IMG/VR virus record: IMGVR_UViG_3300038463_000730 | Span: 302,259 to 366,258 of that record | Source: a virus | Direction: 5' to 3' (one strand) | DNA: 64,000 nucleotides | Part shown: in pieces, positions 43,597 through 51,602 of the stretch | How the letters are laid out: each line of letters starts with the position of its first letter | How positions within the stretch are numbered: the first letter of the stretch is position 1 | Made by a program: the position numbers and the translations under genes | Notes under the pieces: model-generated | Seen by the model: the letters and a program-made list of their open reading frames with translations, nothing else | What the model was told of the DNA's origin: nothing | The model's database searches: none

Positions 43597-43920
43597 TCAG
43601 AGTAAGTTACGTAGCGACTTCCAATTACTACCAATGCGTCGAACATCTTCGACCTTCATTCGAAACTGGTAGGTCATGCCATAGTTCTCTTCGCCGAACA
43701 CGGTATAGAGTTTACCAAGTCGTACTCGAACATCAGGAAACACAAACACTTCATAGATAGTCGTCTGCTCGCCAGAGCTGGACACGTTATGGTACGACTC
43801 ATAGTCACCAGTCAAACATTGAAGCGCGACTACTCCGGTATTTGTTCCAACGGGAGGCTCGTTAAATACTTCCTTCAGTTTGGCATGGTGACAATTTGGA
43901 CACGGTATATCTTCACTCAT
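43597..43920 (-). CDS. CxxC-family protein, dispersed relative of the array
   Basis: A 107-residue protein with CPNCHHAKL, CLTGDYESYH and the ending VRRIGSNWKSL. It shares the pattern of the 41-42.7 kb array and lies just beyond the RG-rich gene, so that gene may have inserted into the array. Confidence 0.7.
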   Translation of the reverse strand: MSEDIPCPNCHHAKLKEVFNEPPVGTNTGVVALQCLTGDYESYHNVSSSGEQTTIYEVFVFPDVRVRLGKLYTVFGEENYGMTYQFRMKVEDVRRIGSNWKSLRNLL

Positions 43921-44321
43921 TGCATCAACCTAATCGCTCGGGCTCGGCTTGAGGTTTCGTACCAAGCCTTACTCCAATGCGAGTAAATTGGTCTAATGAT
44001 TGCCATGAACACTAGGAAGGCCAGTATAGCAAAAACTGCTACCATCATAGTTATCAACACGGATTGACCCCAAGTACTCCATTTCAGATCATATCTGAAT
44101 TGGAATGAGCGACTCGTGCAGATAGCTATGACGAGGGTCAGAAAGCTAAAGGCTCCGACTCCCGTCATTACAGCGGCAAGTATGCCAAGTACGGTCGCCA
44201 GCTCGCGTAATCCGGCCTTCGTAAACGAATCCCGGACTCCAAACCAGGCGGATACGAAGAAGTAGAGAACGGCGCGCTTTAGGTGAATGAGAAAACGCCA
44301 GCACTTGAACAACCGGGCCAT
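43917..44321 (-). CDS. Membrane protein
   Basis: The ATG at 44321 is chosen because the longer frame overlaps tRNA-Tyr. The 134-residue product has about three hydrophobic segments and a basic C-terminus. Function unknown. Confidence 0.68.
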   Translation of the reverse strand: MARLFKCWRFLIHLKRAVLYFFVSAWFGVRDSFTKAGLRELATVLGILAAVMTGVGAFSFLTLVIAICTSRSFQFRYDLKWSTWGQSVLITMMVAVFAILAFLVFMAIIRPIYSHWSKAWYETSSRARAIRLMQ

Positions 44322-44366
44322 AAGGCTTGAGGGTGTTCTGTACTGGCGTCTCGTCTTCTCGAATTG

Positions 44367-44452
44367 TGCCGAAGGTTGGACTCGAACCAACACAGACTTA
44401 TTGTTTGCGGGGCATTTACAGTGCCTTGTACTCGCCAGTGTACCGCCTCGGC
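44367..44452 (-). tRNA. tRNA-Tyr (anticodon GUA)
   Basis: A class II tRNA with long variable arm, acceptor GCCGAGG/CTTCGGC (one G-U), anticodon loop CTGTAAA giving GUA, discriminator A. Confidence 0.9.
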
Positions 44453-44578
44453 ATTACGTAACCTTGAATATATCGTACTGAGAAGTAATTGTCCGGCGTC
44501 TCCCTGCTTCTTGGAATTCTTGTGTTCTGAAAGCTTCATCCCCGGAGAATCGTTTGATTCCCGGGGACTCGACACAGG

Positions 44579-44667
44579 AGATACAGTCGGAATTGAACCG
44601 CAGATAGTTCCTATCTCCTACCTTAGCCCAAGGTTAATACTCAGGCACCAGTGAGAACGCTGTAGTC
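44579..44667 (-). tRNA. Degenerate class II tRNA-like gene, anticodon unclear
   Basis: A D arm (CTCA/TGAG with GG in the loop), a long variable arm (AGATA/TATCT) and a T-loop-like TTCAATT are visible. The acceptor pairs only with a bulged base (GA-TACAG/CTGTATC). The T stem has 3 pairs, and the anticodon stem ACCTT/AAGGT leaves a 5-base loop without U33. It is a decayed tRNA or a tRNA-like RNA with another job. Confidence 0.42.
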
Positions 44668-44685
44668 ATCAGCTTCAATAAACCC

Positions 44686-44761
44686 TGGCGTCCCCAGCGA
44701 GATTTGAACTCGCGTTAGCGACGTGAAAAGCCGCGGTCCTAGGCCTCTAGACGATGGGGAC
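44686..44761 (-). tRNA. tRNA-Glu (anticodon UUC)
   Basis: Closely matches bacterial tRNA-Glu: GTCCCC...GGGGAC acceptor, anticodon TTC, discriminator G and an encoded CCA end. Confidence 0.95.
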
Positions 44762-44923
44762 GAATGATTCGGTTTCGATCAAATCCGAAACCTTTTCTTG
44801 GAGTCTTCGACGAATGCTGGGCTTTATGTGCCAGCTTCCTTTCGTTGAACTTTTTGCGACCTTTCGGTCCAAATCCGGGTGACACACGAGACAGTCACCA
44901 TGCCCTGGGATTCGTTGACCCAT
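44747..44923 (-). CDS. Small basic protein
   Basis: The ATG at 44923 has a clear AGGAG site; the longer frame to 45082 is a shadow of the next gene. The 58-residue product contains CLVCH and a basic helical part. Its stop lies inside the 5' end of tRNA-Glu. Confidence 0.58.
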   Translation of the reverse strand: MGQRIPGHGDCLVCHPDLDRKVAKSSTKGSWHIKPSIRRRLQEKVSDLIETESFVPIV

Positions 44924-44936
44924 TTGAATCTCCTGG

Positions 44937-45173
44937 TTAGATGTCCATCGCGCATTCGTGTTTGCATTCACGACAGCAGTTGCATTGCCGATCGTTTCCG
45001 TTGATCTCAGAACTGAACGGGCACGAGTGTAGCACTGCTCCAGGTTCTCCGCACTTGCAATCGCCCAGATCATCGTCGTCAAGACAACGGACCTTCACGA
45101 GCGCCGGTAGCGTAAACTTCGGCGTCTTGGGTTTCGGTTTATTGAAACGTGTACATTTGGGGCGGAGACTCAT
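44937..45173 (-). CDS. Cys-rich small protein
   Basis: A 78-residue protein with a basic N-terminus and nine Cys in the C-terminal half (CKCG, CNCCREC), suggesting metal binding. Overlaps the upstream gene by 4 bases. Confidence 0.66.
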   Translation of the reverse strand: MSLRPKCTRFNKPKPKTPKFTLPALVKVRCLDDDDLGDCKCGEPGAVLHSCPFSSEINGNDRQCNCCRECKHECAMDI

Positions 45174-45406
45174 TTGAATACTCTGATTCGATTAAGTATT
45201 GGTAAGAACTGTGGAAAACTAATTTCGATTACAAGTCCCAACTTACGGAAATGGTTGGGAGACCACTTGATCTGGTGGCAGATGTAATCACGTACTGCTT
45301 TCGGATCATCTTTACGACTAAAAATTTCTTCATAGTAACCTTCATAAGTTAAGTCCAGACCTCCCATGGCTTTCAAGTTGGTCTCGAAGAACTCTTCCAA
45401 GTTCAT
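45170..45406 (-). CDS. Small hypothetical protein
   Basis: A 78-residue, mostly helical protein. No recognised motif. Confidence 0.64.
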   Translation of the reverse strand: MNLEEFFETNLKAMGGLDLTYEGYYEEIFSRKDDPKAVRDYICHQIKWSPNHFRKLGLVIEISFPQFLPILNRIRVFK

Positions 45407-45520
45407 TTCATTATTCTCGCGGCGCGATAAATCGGAAGATTGTAACAGAGCTGTAATATTTCGTCACTGTCCATGGATATGGACCACTTCCATTATTTCT
45501 CTTGATCGAAATATGCATTG

Positions 45521-45593
45521 CTCCGGGTGCAGGGATCGAACCTGCGACCTATCGGTTAACAGCCGATCGCTACTACCTCTGAGCTAACCCGGA
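45521..45593 (-). tRNA. tRNA-Asn (anticodon GUU)
   Basis: Acceptor TCCGGGT/ACCCGGA, anticodon loop CTGTTAA giving GUU, good D and T arms, discriminator G. Confidence 0.93.
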
Positions 45594-45808
45594 ATGAAAC
45601 TTTTACTAGACATGACCCAAGCCATTCCTGGAACATGCTGAATATGAACTCCGAAAAACTTAAGGATCAAACAAAACACGAAAAGCATTACCAATACATT
45701 AATTGCCCAACGAATCTTTTCATCGATCCATCCGCAAAACTTATTGAAGAAAGCTAACACGACACCAATTATCACGAGATAGAACAACAAACTCCAAATT
45801 GTAATCAT
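45584..45808 (-). CDS. Small membrane protein
   Basis: A 74-residue protein with two hydrophobic helices (about residues 3-24 and 34-52). Its stop overlaps the 5' end of tRNA-Asn by 10 bases. Function unknown. Confidence 0.6.
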   Translation of the reverse strand: MITIWSLLFYLVIIGVVLAFFNKFCGWIDEKIRWAINVLVMLFVFCLILKFFGVHIQHVPGMAWVMSSKSFIPG

Positions 45809-45830
45809 AATTTCTATATATCGTTACTAG

Positions 45831-45915
45831 CGGAATGTGAAGGATTCGAACCTCCGTGGGCTTTACGCCCGTCAGTTTAGCAAACTGATCCATTAAGCCA
45901 CTCTGGCAACATTCC
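45831..45915 (-). tRNA. tRNA-Ser (anticodon GCU)
   Basis: A class II tRNA with a GGGC/GCCC variable arm, acceptor GGAATGT/ACATTCC, loop TTGCTAA giving GCU, discriminator G. Confidence 0.93.
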
Positions 45916-45984
45916 ATGGCGGGCCTCTCCCCTTCCGACCGAAGCCGGTTTCCGTCAAGCCTATGTGGTCGGTTTCACCCTCCT

Positions 45985-46440
45985 TTATGCTGGAGACGCA
46001 AGATCTAAATCAAAAGCACTATACCATCCAAGTTGTTTCACTGTCTTCCTGCGATGACAATTCGCGCACCTGACTTCGCATTTAGCAATTTCAGTTTGGA
46101 TTCTTTCCAAAGAATGACCAATCATCATTCTGACTTCCATTATCTTTTCACCACGAACATGATCAAACTCTAACACTATCAAATCTTTTTCACCACAATC
46201 AACACACGGGTGTTCTCTAAGATAATCGAATACGAAAGTATAGTTGTTTTGCTTAGCTTTAGCTGTTGAGATTTTGGCTTTAGCTACGTAATATTTAACG
46301 TTATTTGAGTAATGATTTTTATTGTACGCTCTGTGGCATGGTTTGCATGTCCACTGGAAGCCATTTCCTTTTTTAGCGAAATTATCTGAGTTCAACTCTA
46401 GGTCCTTCTTGCAGGACCCACCGCATATTCTTGTTGGCAT
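45985..46440 (-). CDS. HNH endonuclease between tRNA-Arg and tRNA-Ser
   Basis: A 151-residue paralogue of the HNH at 40247-40702: an N-terminal zinc finger, CVDCGE, the VLEFDHVRGEK catalytic segment and CANCHRRKTVKQLG. It starts 34 bases after the encoded CCA of tRNA-Arg. A c(UUCG)g hairpin follows its stop near 45945. Confidence 0.87.
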   Translation of the reverse strand: MPTRICGGSCKKDLELNSDNFAKKGNGFQWTCKPCHRAYNKNHYSNNVKYYVAKAKISTAKAKQNNYTFVFDYLREHPCVDCGEKDLIVLEFDHVRGEKIMEVRMMIGHSLERIQTEIAKCEVRCANCHRRKTVKQLGWYSAFDLDLASPA

Positions 46441-46474
46441 GCCGAGCTATATATCGGCCGATCTGGATTCGAAC

Positions 46475-46554
46475 TGGTATGCCCGGCAGGATTCGAACCT
46501 GCGAAAACCTCTTCGTTCGTAGCGAAGCGCTCTGTCCAGCTGAGCTACGGGCAT
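46475..46554 (-). tRNA. tRNA-Arg (anticodon ACG)
   Basis: Acceptor ATGCCCG/CGGGCAT, anticodon loop CTACGAA giving ACG (A34 would need inosine editing), discriminator A and encoded CCA. Confidence 0.92.
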
Positions 46555-46596
46555 ATAACGTAACGTATTCAATTTTCAACGATCCATCTTAATCAG

Positions 46597-46669
46597 TAAC
46601 AGAGATAGGATTTGAACCTATGACTCGGGGTTATGAGCCCCGCAAGCTGCCAGACTGCTCCACTCTGCT
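46597..46669 (-). tRNA. tRNA-Met (anticodon CAU), initiator-like
   Basis: Loop CTCATAA gives CAU; the anticodon stem ends in consecutive G-C pairs (CGGGG/CCCCG) and the D arm resembles bacterial initiator tRNA. The first acceptor pair is A-U, not the C-A mismatch of bacterial initiators, so use in initiation is uncertain. Confidence 0.88.
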
Positions 46670-46678
46670 ATGTTTTCC

Positions 46679-46756
46679 TGGGGTGAGCGACGGGATTCGA
46701 ACCCGCGTATACTGGTGCCACAGACCAGCGCCTTTGGCCGCTTGGCTACGCCCACC
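46679..46756 (-). tRNA. tRNA-His (anticodon GUG)
   Basis: Loop CTGTGGC gives GUG. An extra G at -1 opposite discriminator C73, the tRNA-His identity element, is present, and CCA is encoded. Confidence 0.94.
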
Positions 46757-46974
46757 GTGATAAATCCTATTCCTGCATCGACTGTGATCCACTTATATTC
46801 TTCGGCATACTTATGTTAAGGTCGTTCTCCGGCTCTCATGCCGGTACTCTCATATGAGCTAAAACAGAAATTGAAAAATTTGGTTCTTGCATCCGTTAGA
46901 CTGTTAATTTACGGTTCCTTCCATTCTAGAAGAACATTGCTATATGCTAAAACAAAAACCGAAACTTTAGTCAG

Positions 46975-47045
46975 CGCAACCAACGAGATTCGAACTCGCG
47001 TAGGCTCCCGAGACAGGGGAGTGCCCTCCAGTGGACCATGATTGC
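46975..47045 (-). tRNA. tRNA-Asp (anticodon GUC)
   Basis: Acceptor GCAATCA/TGGTTGC (one G-U), loop CTGTCTC giving GUC, T arm TTCGAAT, discriminator G. The 218 bases upstream (46757-46974) hold only a small CCGGC/GCCGG hairpin and no gene. Confidence 0.9.
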
Positions 47046-47094
47046 ATCACCTCTTGCGGAGGTAAATTAGATATCTGTCTATGCCCCAATATCG

Positions 47095-47406
47095 TCAAAG
47101 AAAATTGGCGTAACGTACTAATTCTTTGACGTGCGGAATTACATTAGGACGCGCCAGTAAAGCTTTCACCGTTGTTGGTTCAAGACGCCACTGTCCCTCA
47201 ATACCATTGCAGCTGCAATGGCCACCATGGACCTCGAATAGCTCTTTAGTTATGTTCGAACGAACAAGAACAAATGCGCTACCGCTATAATCCTCATATG
47301 TATAACTGGCATACAATATCTCAAGGTCTTTGATCTCGTCTGCCGTGATCTCAAACTCGTGCAATAAATCTTCTACACTACTAAACAATCCATGAAAATA
47401 AGCCAT
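47095..47406 (-). CDS. Hypothetical protein
   Basis: A 103-residue protein, alpha/beta, with CSCNG in the middle. No recognised domain. Confidence 0.66.
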   Translation of the reverse strand: MAYFHGLFSSVEDLLHEFEITADEIKDLEILYASYTYEDYSGSAFVLVRSNITKELFEVHGGHCSCNGIEGQWRLEPTTVKALLARPNVIPHVKELVRYANFL

Positions 47407-47416
47407 CGTTCCCCCG

Positions 47417-47722
47417 TTACAATAATACGAATCTGTTTCGCAGCATCTTTGAGTAAGCTGCGGCCTCTTCCAAAGTATTGAAAATTGTTATGTCGTTCAA
47501 GTGTGGAAAAATAGTGCGAGAGATAAATGGCTCGGCCAGACGCCTCGGTATCTCTATCCCGTCAACTATATCTAGTTGAATAGACGGGTAATCAAATCCT
47601 TCAATCGATACTATTCCGTACGCTCCGTAGATATACATTTGACTTTTGTCAAACTTAAGAGCCCGCTCATTCGACCAAACTGCGAACTGCATATTTGCAT
47701 TAAACCAATCTGCGTATTCCAT
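47417..47722 (-). CDS. Hypothetical protein
   Basis: A 101-residue alpha/beta protein. The 100 bases upstream contain an 8-bp AACCCGGG hairpin and a GGGAC(GAAA)GTCCC hairpin, probably processing sites behind tRNA-Ala. Confidence 0.66.
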   Translation of the reverse strand: MEYADWFNANMQFAVWSNERALKFDKSQMYIYGAYGIVSIEGFDYPSIQLDIVDGIEIPRRLAEPFISRTIFPHLNDITIFNTLEEAAAYSKMLRNRFVLL

Positions 47723-47829
47723 ACGTCTTAAAGATCAAACCCGGGCAAATCCCGGGTTCACGTTGTACTAGGCGTGAAACGCCATCTTTCAATGACGCCA
47801 GCTAGTTATTTTGGGGACTTTCGTCCCGG

Positions 47830-47903
47830 TGGATACTGACGAGATTCGAACTCGCGACATCCTGCTTGCAAGGCAAGCGCTCTCCCAACTGAGCTACAGA
47901 CCC
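47830..47903 (-). tRNA. tRNA-Ala (anticodon UGC) with bulged acceptor stem
   Basis: Loop CTTGCAA gives UGC; D and T arms are normal. The acceptor pairs as GGGTCTG with CAG(T)ATCC, leaving one bulged T on the 3' strand. The third pair is G-U, the major tRNA-Ala identity element. Discriminator A. Confidence 0.83.
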
Positions 47904-47931
47904 AAACGGCATACTTCATTATGCCCATAAA

Positions 47932-48351
47932 TCATGTCATAGTCTTCAACTTGTCATATCGACAAAACTTCCTAAGATCACTTACATCGATTACGACCGA
48001 GTTGGAATGCAGTCTGTTGGCTATGCCAAGCTCGTTCAACTTGACACGCAACAGCGGTATAACGTGGGTCGTGAAGACATCCGTTGTAATGTCACAGTCT
48101 GAAGCATTGATAAAAATCATTGCATTCTTGATTTCCATCGCTTGCCTTAATAGCTTCGGAATATTGCTCAAAGAGCAATCGACGTAATGATCAAGTTCGA
48201 TCTTGGGAGGAGGCTGAGTTTTAATATCAGCTTCCTTGAATAATACGATCAGTCCTTTTTGTAACTCGGCCTTTTGCTTCGTAACCGCAGCTATCACGAC
48301 CGGATCAGTAGCTACAACAGCAACAGGCTTTTTCTTGGAAAACAATCCCAT
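47932..48351 (-). CDS. Hypothetical protein
   Basis: The start is placed at ATG 48351 (MGLFSKKK), giving 139 residues; an Ala/Val-rich N-terminal part and an alpha/beta part with VVIDVSDL near the end. No recognised motif. Confidence 0.66.
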   Translation of the reverse strand: MGLFSKKKPVAVVATDPVVIAAVTKQKAELQKGLIVLFKEADIKTQPPPKIELDHYVDCSLSNIPKLLRQAMEIKNAMIFINASDCDITTDVFTTHVIPLLRVKLNELGIANRLHSNSVVIDVSDLRKFCRYDKLKTMT

Positions 48352-48358
48352 GATCAGC

Positions 48359-48907
48359 CTAGCTTTGCAAGATACCCAGTTTAACAAGAAGCTCATCAAG
48401 TTGAACATTTTCAGTCCCGCACTCCACAGCTTTTACTTTGACGTCTTTCAGAAAGCGCGCCATATCCCCATCTAGCTCCCGAGCCTGCTCTTCAGTTTGG
48501 AAGCGACCAGCTGGATTATATTCCTTGGTGCGTTTGAGATTGACATGATGATGTACGTGACCATCCTGGCTGGCCTGATGGTAGTAGGCCACCGTAGCAG
48601 CACGAACACCTTCCGAGACAAACAAGGGACAATAGACCTGCGCATAGTAAGCTGATAACCAAATTGGTGAATCGGTTACGATCAGATCAACCTTGCCGTA
48701 CAACATGCTTTCCTTCCGGCTCTGTTTGCCGAGAAAATAAAGCTGATCGTAAGCATTGATATGTCGCTTCTCCCAAGCCCAGTCTTTCACGTATTCCCGA
48801 ACTAGTTCGGCGTTCTTTCCAGCTTTCTTCAAAGCATAGAAAAGATAGGCGGCACTCGTAGATTTACCAGTGCCGGGGCCTCCATGAAGGTTGATCACGG
48901 TCGTCAT
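48359..48907 (-). CDS. P-loop ATPase/kinase, AAA_28/NadR-like
   Basis: A 182-residue P-loop protein: Walker A GGPGTGKST near residue 9, LVREYVKDWAWE, and DLIVTDSPIW as the probable Walker B. The pattern resembles the small kinase-like P-loop family that includes the ribosylnicotinamide kinase domain of NadR. A nucleoside or nucleotide kinase role is plausible, and a link to NAD salvage is possible but unproven. Confidence 0.72.
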   Translation of the reverse strand: MTTVINLHGGPGTGKSTSAAYLFYALKKAGKNAELVREYVKDWAWEKRHINAYDQLYFLGKQSRKESMLYGKVDLIVTDSPIWLSAYYAQVYCPLFVSEGVRAATVAYYHQASQDGHVHHHVNLKRTKEYNPAGRFQTEEQARELDGDMARFLKDVKVKAVECGTENVQLDELLVKLGILQS

Positions 48908-49094
48908 ATTGAATTACCTTTGCATTGGGCCACCAACTGTTGGGGACGCCAACTTTCTCTTTTAAACACTTATCGGCGCCAAAACGATCGAGAAAGACTT
49001 TCGCTTTCTATGGAAAGTTCGTTACATTTTTTCCACGAGCCATGTAATACCGCGCACCATCTTTCGGTGCTCGCAGCTGAATTATCCATCCCAT
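48864..49094 (-). pseudogene. Small ORF interrupted by an in-frame amber codon
   Basis: From ATG at 49094 the frame reads MGWIIQLRAPKDG and on to TAG at 49008-49010 (codon 29), then continues in the same frame for 47 protein-like codons (KVFLDRFGADKCLKEKVGV, then WWPNA) to TAA at 48864. The second part has no start of its own. A nonsense mutation or amber read-through would explain it. TAG serves as a normal stop in other genes here. Confidence 0.5.
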
Positions 49095-49138
49095 GTTTCA
49101 TGGGGACCGAGTCGGAACTCGTATCGTCAAAGTAGTTG

Positions 49139-49210
49139 TGGCCGGAAACAGATTCGAACTGTTGACCCTCGGGTTTCAAGCGAGCGCTCTTCCACCTGAG
49201 CTATCCGGCC
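49139..49210 (-). tRNA. tRNA-Phe (anticodon GAA)
   Basis: Acceptor GGCCGGA/TCCGGCC, loop TTGAAAC giving GAA, normal D and T arms, discriminator A. One anticodon-stem pair next to the loop is C/C. Confidence 0.87.
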
Positions 49211-49249
49211 GTGGAATATTTATAAATGAATATGCCTAGAACTGGTTAG

Positions 49250-49339
49250 AGGAAGAGGCAGGATTTGAACCTGCGTCCATCGAAGATGGGATTATCCCTA
49301 ACGGGATAATGGCTTATGTCCAGGCTCGCCCACACTTCC
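49250..49339 (-). tRNA. Class II tRNA-like gene without a standard anticodon loop
   Basis: Acceptor GGAAGTG/CTCTTCC (one mismatch), a Ser-like D arm, a strong variable arm (CCATC/GATGG) and a perfect T arm are present. The anticodon arm is a 20-base palindrome (ATTATCCC-GTTA-GGGATAAT), which can only give a 4-, 6- or 8-base loop and has no U33. It looks like a tRNA-Ser/Leu derivative that cannot decode normally. Confidence 0.6.
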
Positions 49340-49346
49340 TACCAAA

Positions 49347-49886
49347 TCAACCCTGATCACGACCCCATGCAAATGCCATAAGATACTTTCGGAGCTGAAT
49401 CGTATGTGTCGGGAAGCACAACTCGACAGGTTCGTTTGTAACTATTAACTCGCTGACTTCTTCATTTGTGTGGAAGCATTCGAGTTCCTTCGCATCGACG
49501 ACGGGAGACGAGCAGAAGACAATCAGGTGGTTCTGATCATCGCTGAACGTTTCGACGTGCTGCATCTGAGCCGGATCGACCTCGATGCCGGTCTCCTCGA
49601 ATAGCTCGCGTGCCGCCCCTTGCTGCCACGTCTCGCCGGTCACGACGAAGCCACCCGGCAACGCAACCTCGCCGATATGCGGCGGGATCAGACGCCGTAC
49701 GAGCAGGACTCCGACTTTCTCTTGGGCTCGAACGATCGGAACCAGCACAACCGCTACCGGAAGTGGGTTTGACCAATGCATCTGTTTGCATTCCGGGTTT
49801 AAACAAACCCGAGGCCATGACATAGAAGAGTAAATTGTTCCACAAAAGTGGCAGTGAGAAAACCTTTTCATCGCATTGCTATCCAT
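49347..49886 (-). CDS. Zinc-ribbon Nudix hydrolase
   Basis: The 179-residue protein has a Cys4 zinc ribbon (C12, C15, C28, C33) followed by a Nudix domain with an intact box, GGFVVTGETWQQ through RELFEETGIE. This order resembles NADH-pyrophosphatase (NudC)-type enzymes, shortened. NADH, ADP-ribose or NAD-capped RNA are plausible substrates given the NAD genes nearby. Confidence 0.85.
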   Translation of the reverse strand: MDSNAMKRFSHCHFCGTIYSSMSWPRVCLNPECKQMHWSNPLPVAVVLVPIVRAQEKVGVLLVRRLIPPHIGEVALPGGFVVTGETWQQGAARELFEETGIEVDPAQMQHVETFSDDQNHLIVFCSSPVVDAKELECFHTNEEVSELIVTNEPVELCFPTHTIQLRKYLMAFAWGRDQG

Positions 49887-50230
49887 TTTGCACCAATCAT
49901 CTTGAAGCCATGATGAGCAAGGATTTGCTCAACTTCATATTGCCCTTGTTCAAAAGAAGAAACCCTAATACTGCAATGATTGATTGGGTAAACAGAGTAA
50001 ACCCAACTACAGTACGGGTTGAATGTAAGTTCCGTAACATTAGCTACCAGCGCACGCTTCACATCGTAAATCTCTTCTACGCAATTCTCGCCTAGATCGG
50101 CTTCTCCTTTTTCCCAGCCGAACAACTTCATTTCCCAATGCCAATATGGTTCATCAACTAGTTTGCCATAGTCGATAACCTCGAATTGCCTTCGAATTCT
50201 TTTCCTTGCTTTTTCTGCCTCTGAACTCAT
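49868..50230 (-). CDS. Hypothetical protein
   Basis: A 120-residue protein with a basic helical start and a beta-rich remainder. Overlaps the Nudix gene by 19 bases; divergent from the plus-strand 441-residue gene. Confidence 0.67.
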   Translation of the reverse strand: MSSEAEKARKRIRRQFEVIDYGKLVDEPYWHWEMKLFGWEKGEADLGENCVEEIYDVKRALVANVTELTFNPYCSWVYSVYPINHCSIRVSSFEQGQYEVEQILAHHGFKMIGAKWIAMR

Positions 50231-50275
50231 TGTTTGGGAATATTTTAGGATATAGAACGAGGAACCGGAAAAACA

Positions 50276-51601
50276 ATGACCAAGCTAAATCCACAGATAG
50301 ACGTATTTGAACGACTCGCCAAAGCAGCACAGTTACGCGCCGAGGGAGCCGGGCCATGGGATAAGAAACCAAATCCACGCCCTCCGATGCCAAATGCGCC
50401 GGATGCCCTCACCGGGAAGCTGCCTTCTCCAATTGTTCCTGAAAGAAAGAACACCCTTGAGGGAAAGCCGAAGCCAAAAGAATTGACCGAAAAAGAAAGA
50501 ATGGAAGGCCTACTTGGCAAACCGAACAAGAAGAAGGATGTCGCTGAGAAGCCAAAAGCGAAAGAGCATATTCCAAGTATTCAGCGGACTCCTGGTGGAC
50601 ACATTAAAGACCCGTCTGACAAAGACCTCGAAGTTCTAGAGCGTCAGCGACAAGATTATTTCTCGCGTCAGAAACAAAAGCCAGAGATGGATGCGGCTCA
50701 ACAGGCCGAGTCTGAGCGAATCAAGAACGAGTATGCTGAGTACATTAAGAAGAACGACCCACAGGGTTTCATTGCTTACATGAAGAGCCAGGATCCAAAC
50801 TACAATCCTGAACGCTATCTTAAGATGCTTCGCGAGAAGAAGAAGCAAGTTCGTGAAGAACAGGAAACAGCTCGTGAGCAAGGAAAGTTTAAACCAAACT
50901 ATGAGTCCGAAACTTTACCTGAAGCTCCGGAGCCAGGCGCCCCACGTCCTACCGAGCCAGGTTTGGGACGATTCAAAGATGACGTTGAAATGCTTGGTTG
51001 GTTCCACGATGACATCAAGGGCTTCTATACTATGGAAGAGTTCATGCACCTGGCCGGACTAATGGATCTTGGAACACCAGAAGAACTATCGAATCTTCGT
51101 TCCGTTCTGAAGAAGAAGAACAAGAAGCCAATGTCAGCTGCTCCAGAGGGAGAGAAGGTAATCAACGAAACAGAACCAGTACGTAAATTCGTTGACACGG
51201 GAGTTGAAGAGGAAGCTAAAGAATGGGCGGCGGATCCTAAAGCAGCCGAGATGGTCGATGAGTTCGTACAAGAACTTACTGACAATGAGCTGGATATCTA
51301 TGATCCAACTCAGTTCGCAAACTTGCTACAGAAGACTAAGATGACTGCTACCGAGCTAAAGAATATGCTTGCTGAGCAAGGCAAGTACCTTATGACCGGA
51401 GCTGAGGCAGGCGTCGGTAAGAAGCAGGTTATCGTTCCACAAGAAATCATCGACCGTGCCGCTCAGATGCTCGACATGGAGGATAGCTCCAAGCTAATGA
51501 GGTTCCTCGCTGATCTCCCGCAAGAGAATCAGCCACGCAGCGTCAACGAGCTCGTTGAGATGTTCCTAGACCAAACTGGTTTCTATAACGAAGAAGTCTA
51601 A
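50276..51601 (+). CDS. Large charged protein, possibly scaffold or virion-associated
   Basis: A 441-residue protein; the first 140 residues are Lys/Pro-rich and disordered-looking, the middle has a coiled coil (EKKKQVREEQETAREQ), the rest is helical and acidic. No signal sequence or enzyme motif. It is a rare plus-strand gene with AT-rich codon endings, convergent with the kinase-phosphatase. A structural or scaffolding role is only a guess. Confidence 0.75.
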   Translation: MTKLNPQIDVFERLAKAAQLRAEGAGPWDKKPNPRPPMPNAPDALTGKLPSPIVPERKNTLEGKPKPKELTEKERMEGLLGKPNKKKDVAEKPKAKEHIPSIQRTPGGHIKDPSDKDLEVLERQRQDYFSRQKQKPEMDAAQQAESERIKNEYAEYIKKNDPQGFIAYMKSQDPNYNPERYLKMLREKKKQVREEQETAREQGKFKPNYESETLPEAPEPGAPRPTEPGLGRFKDDVEMLGWFHDDIKGFYTMEEFMHLAGLMDLGTPEELSNLRSVLKKKNKKPMSAAPEGEKVINETEPVRKFVDTGVEEEAKEWAADPKAAEMVDEFVQELTDNELDIYDPTQFANLLQKTKMTATELKNMLAEQGKYLMTGAEAGVGKKQVIVPQEIIDRAAQMLDMEDSSKLMRFLADLPQENQPRSVNELVEMFLDQTGFYNEEV

Positions 51602-51602
51602 G

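Noticed and set aside
44538-44571. Terminator between tRNA-Tyr and the tRNA-like locus
   Set aside because: The hairpin is strong but no U-run follows on the minus strand; a processing site is more likely.
46757-46974. An extra tRNA between tRNA-His and tRNA-Asp
   Set aside because: A D-arm-like string and a CCGGC/GCCGG hairpin are present, but no T arm or acceptor pairing.
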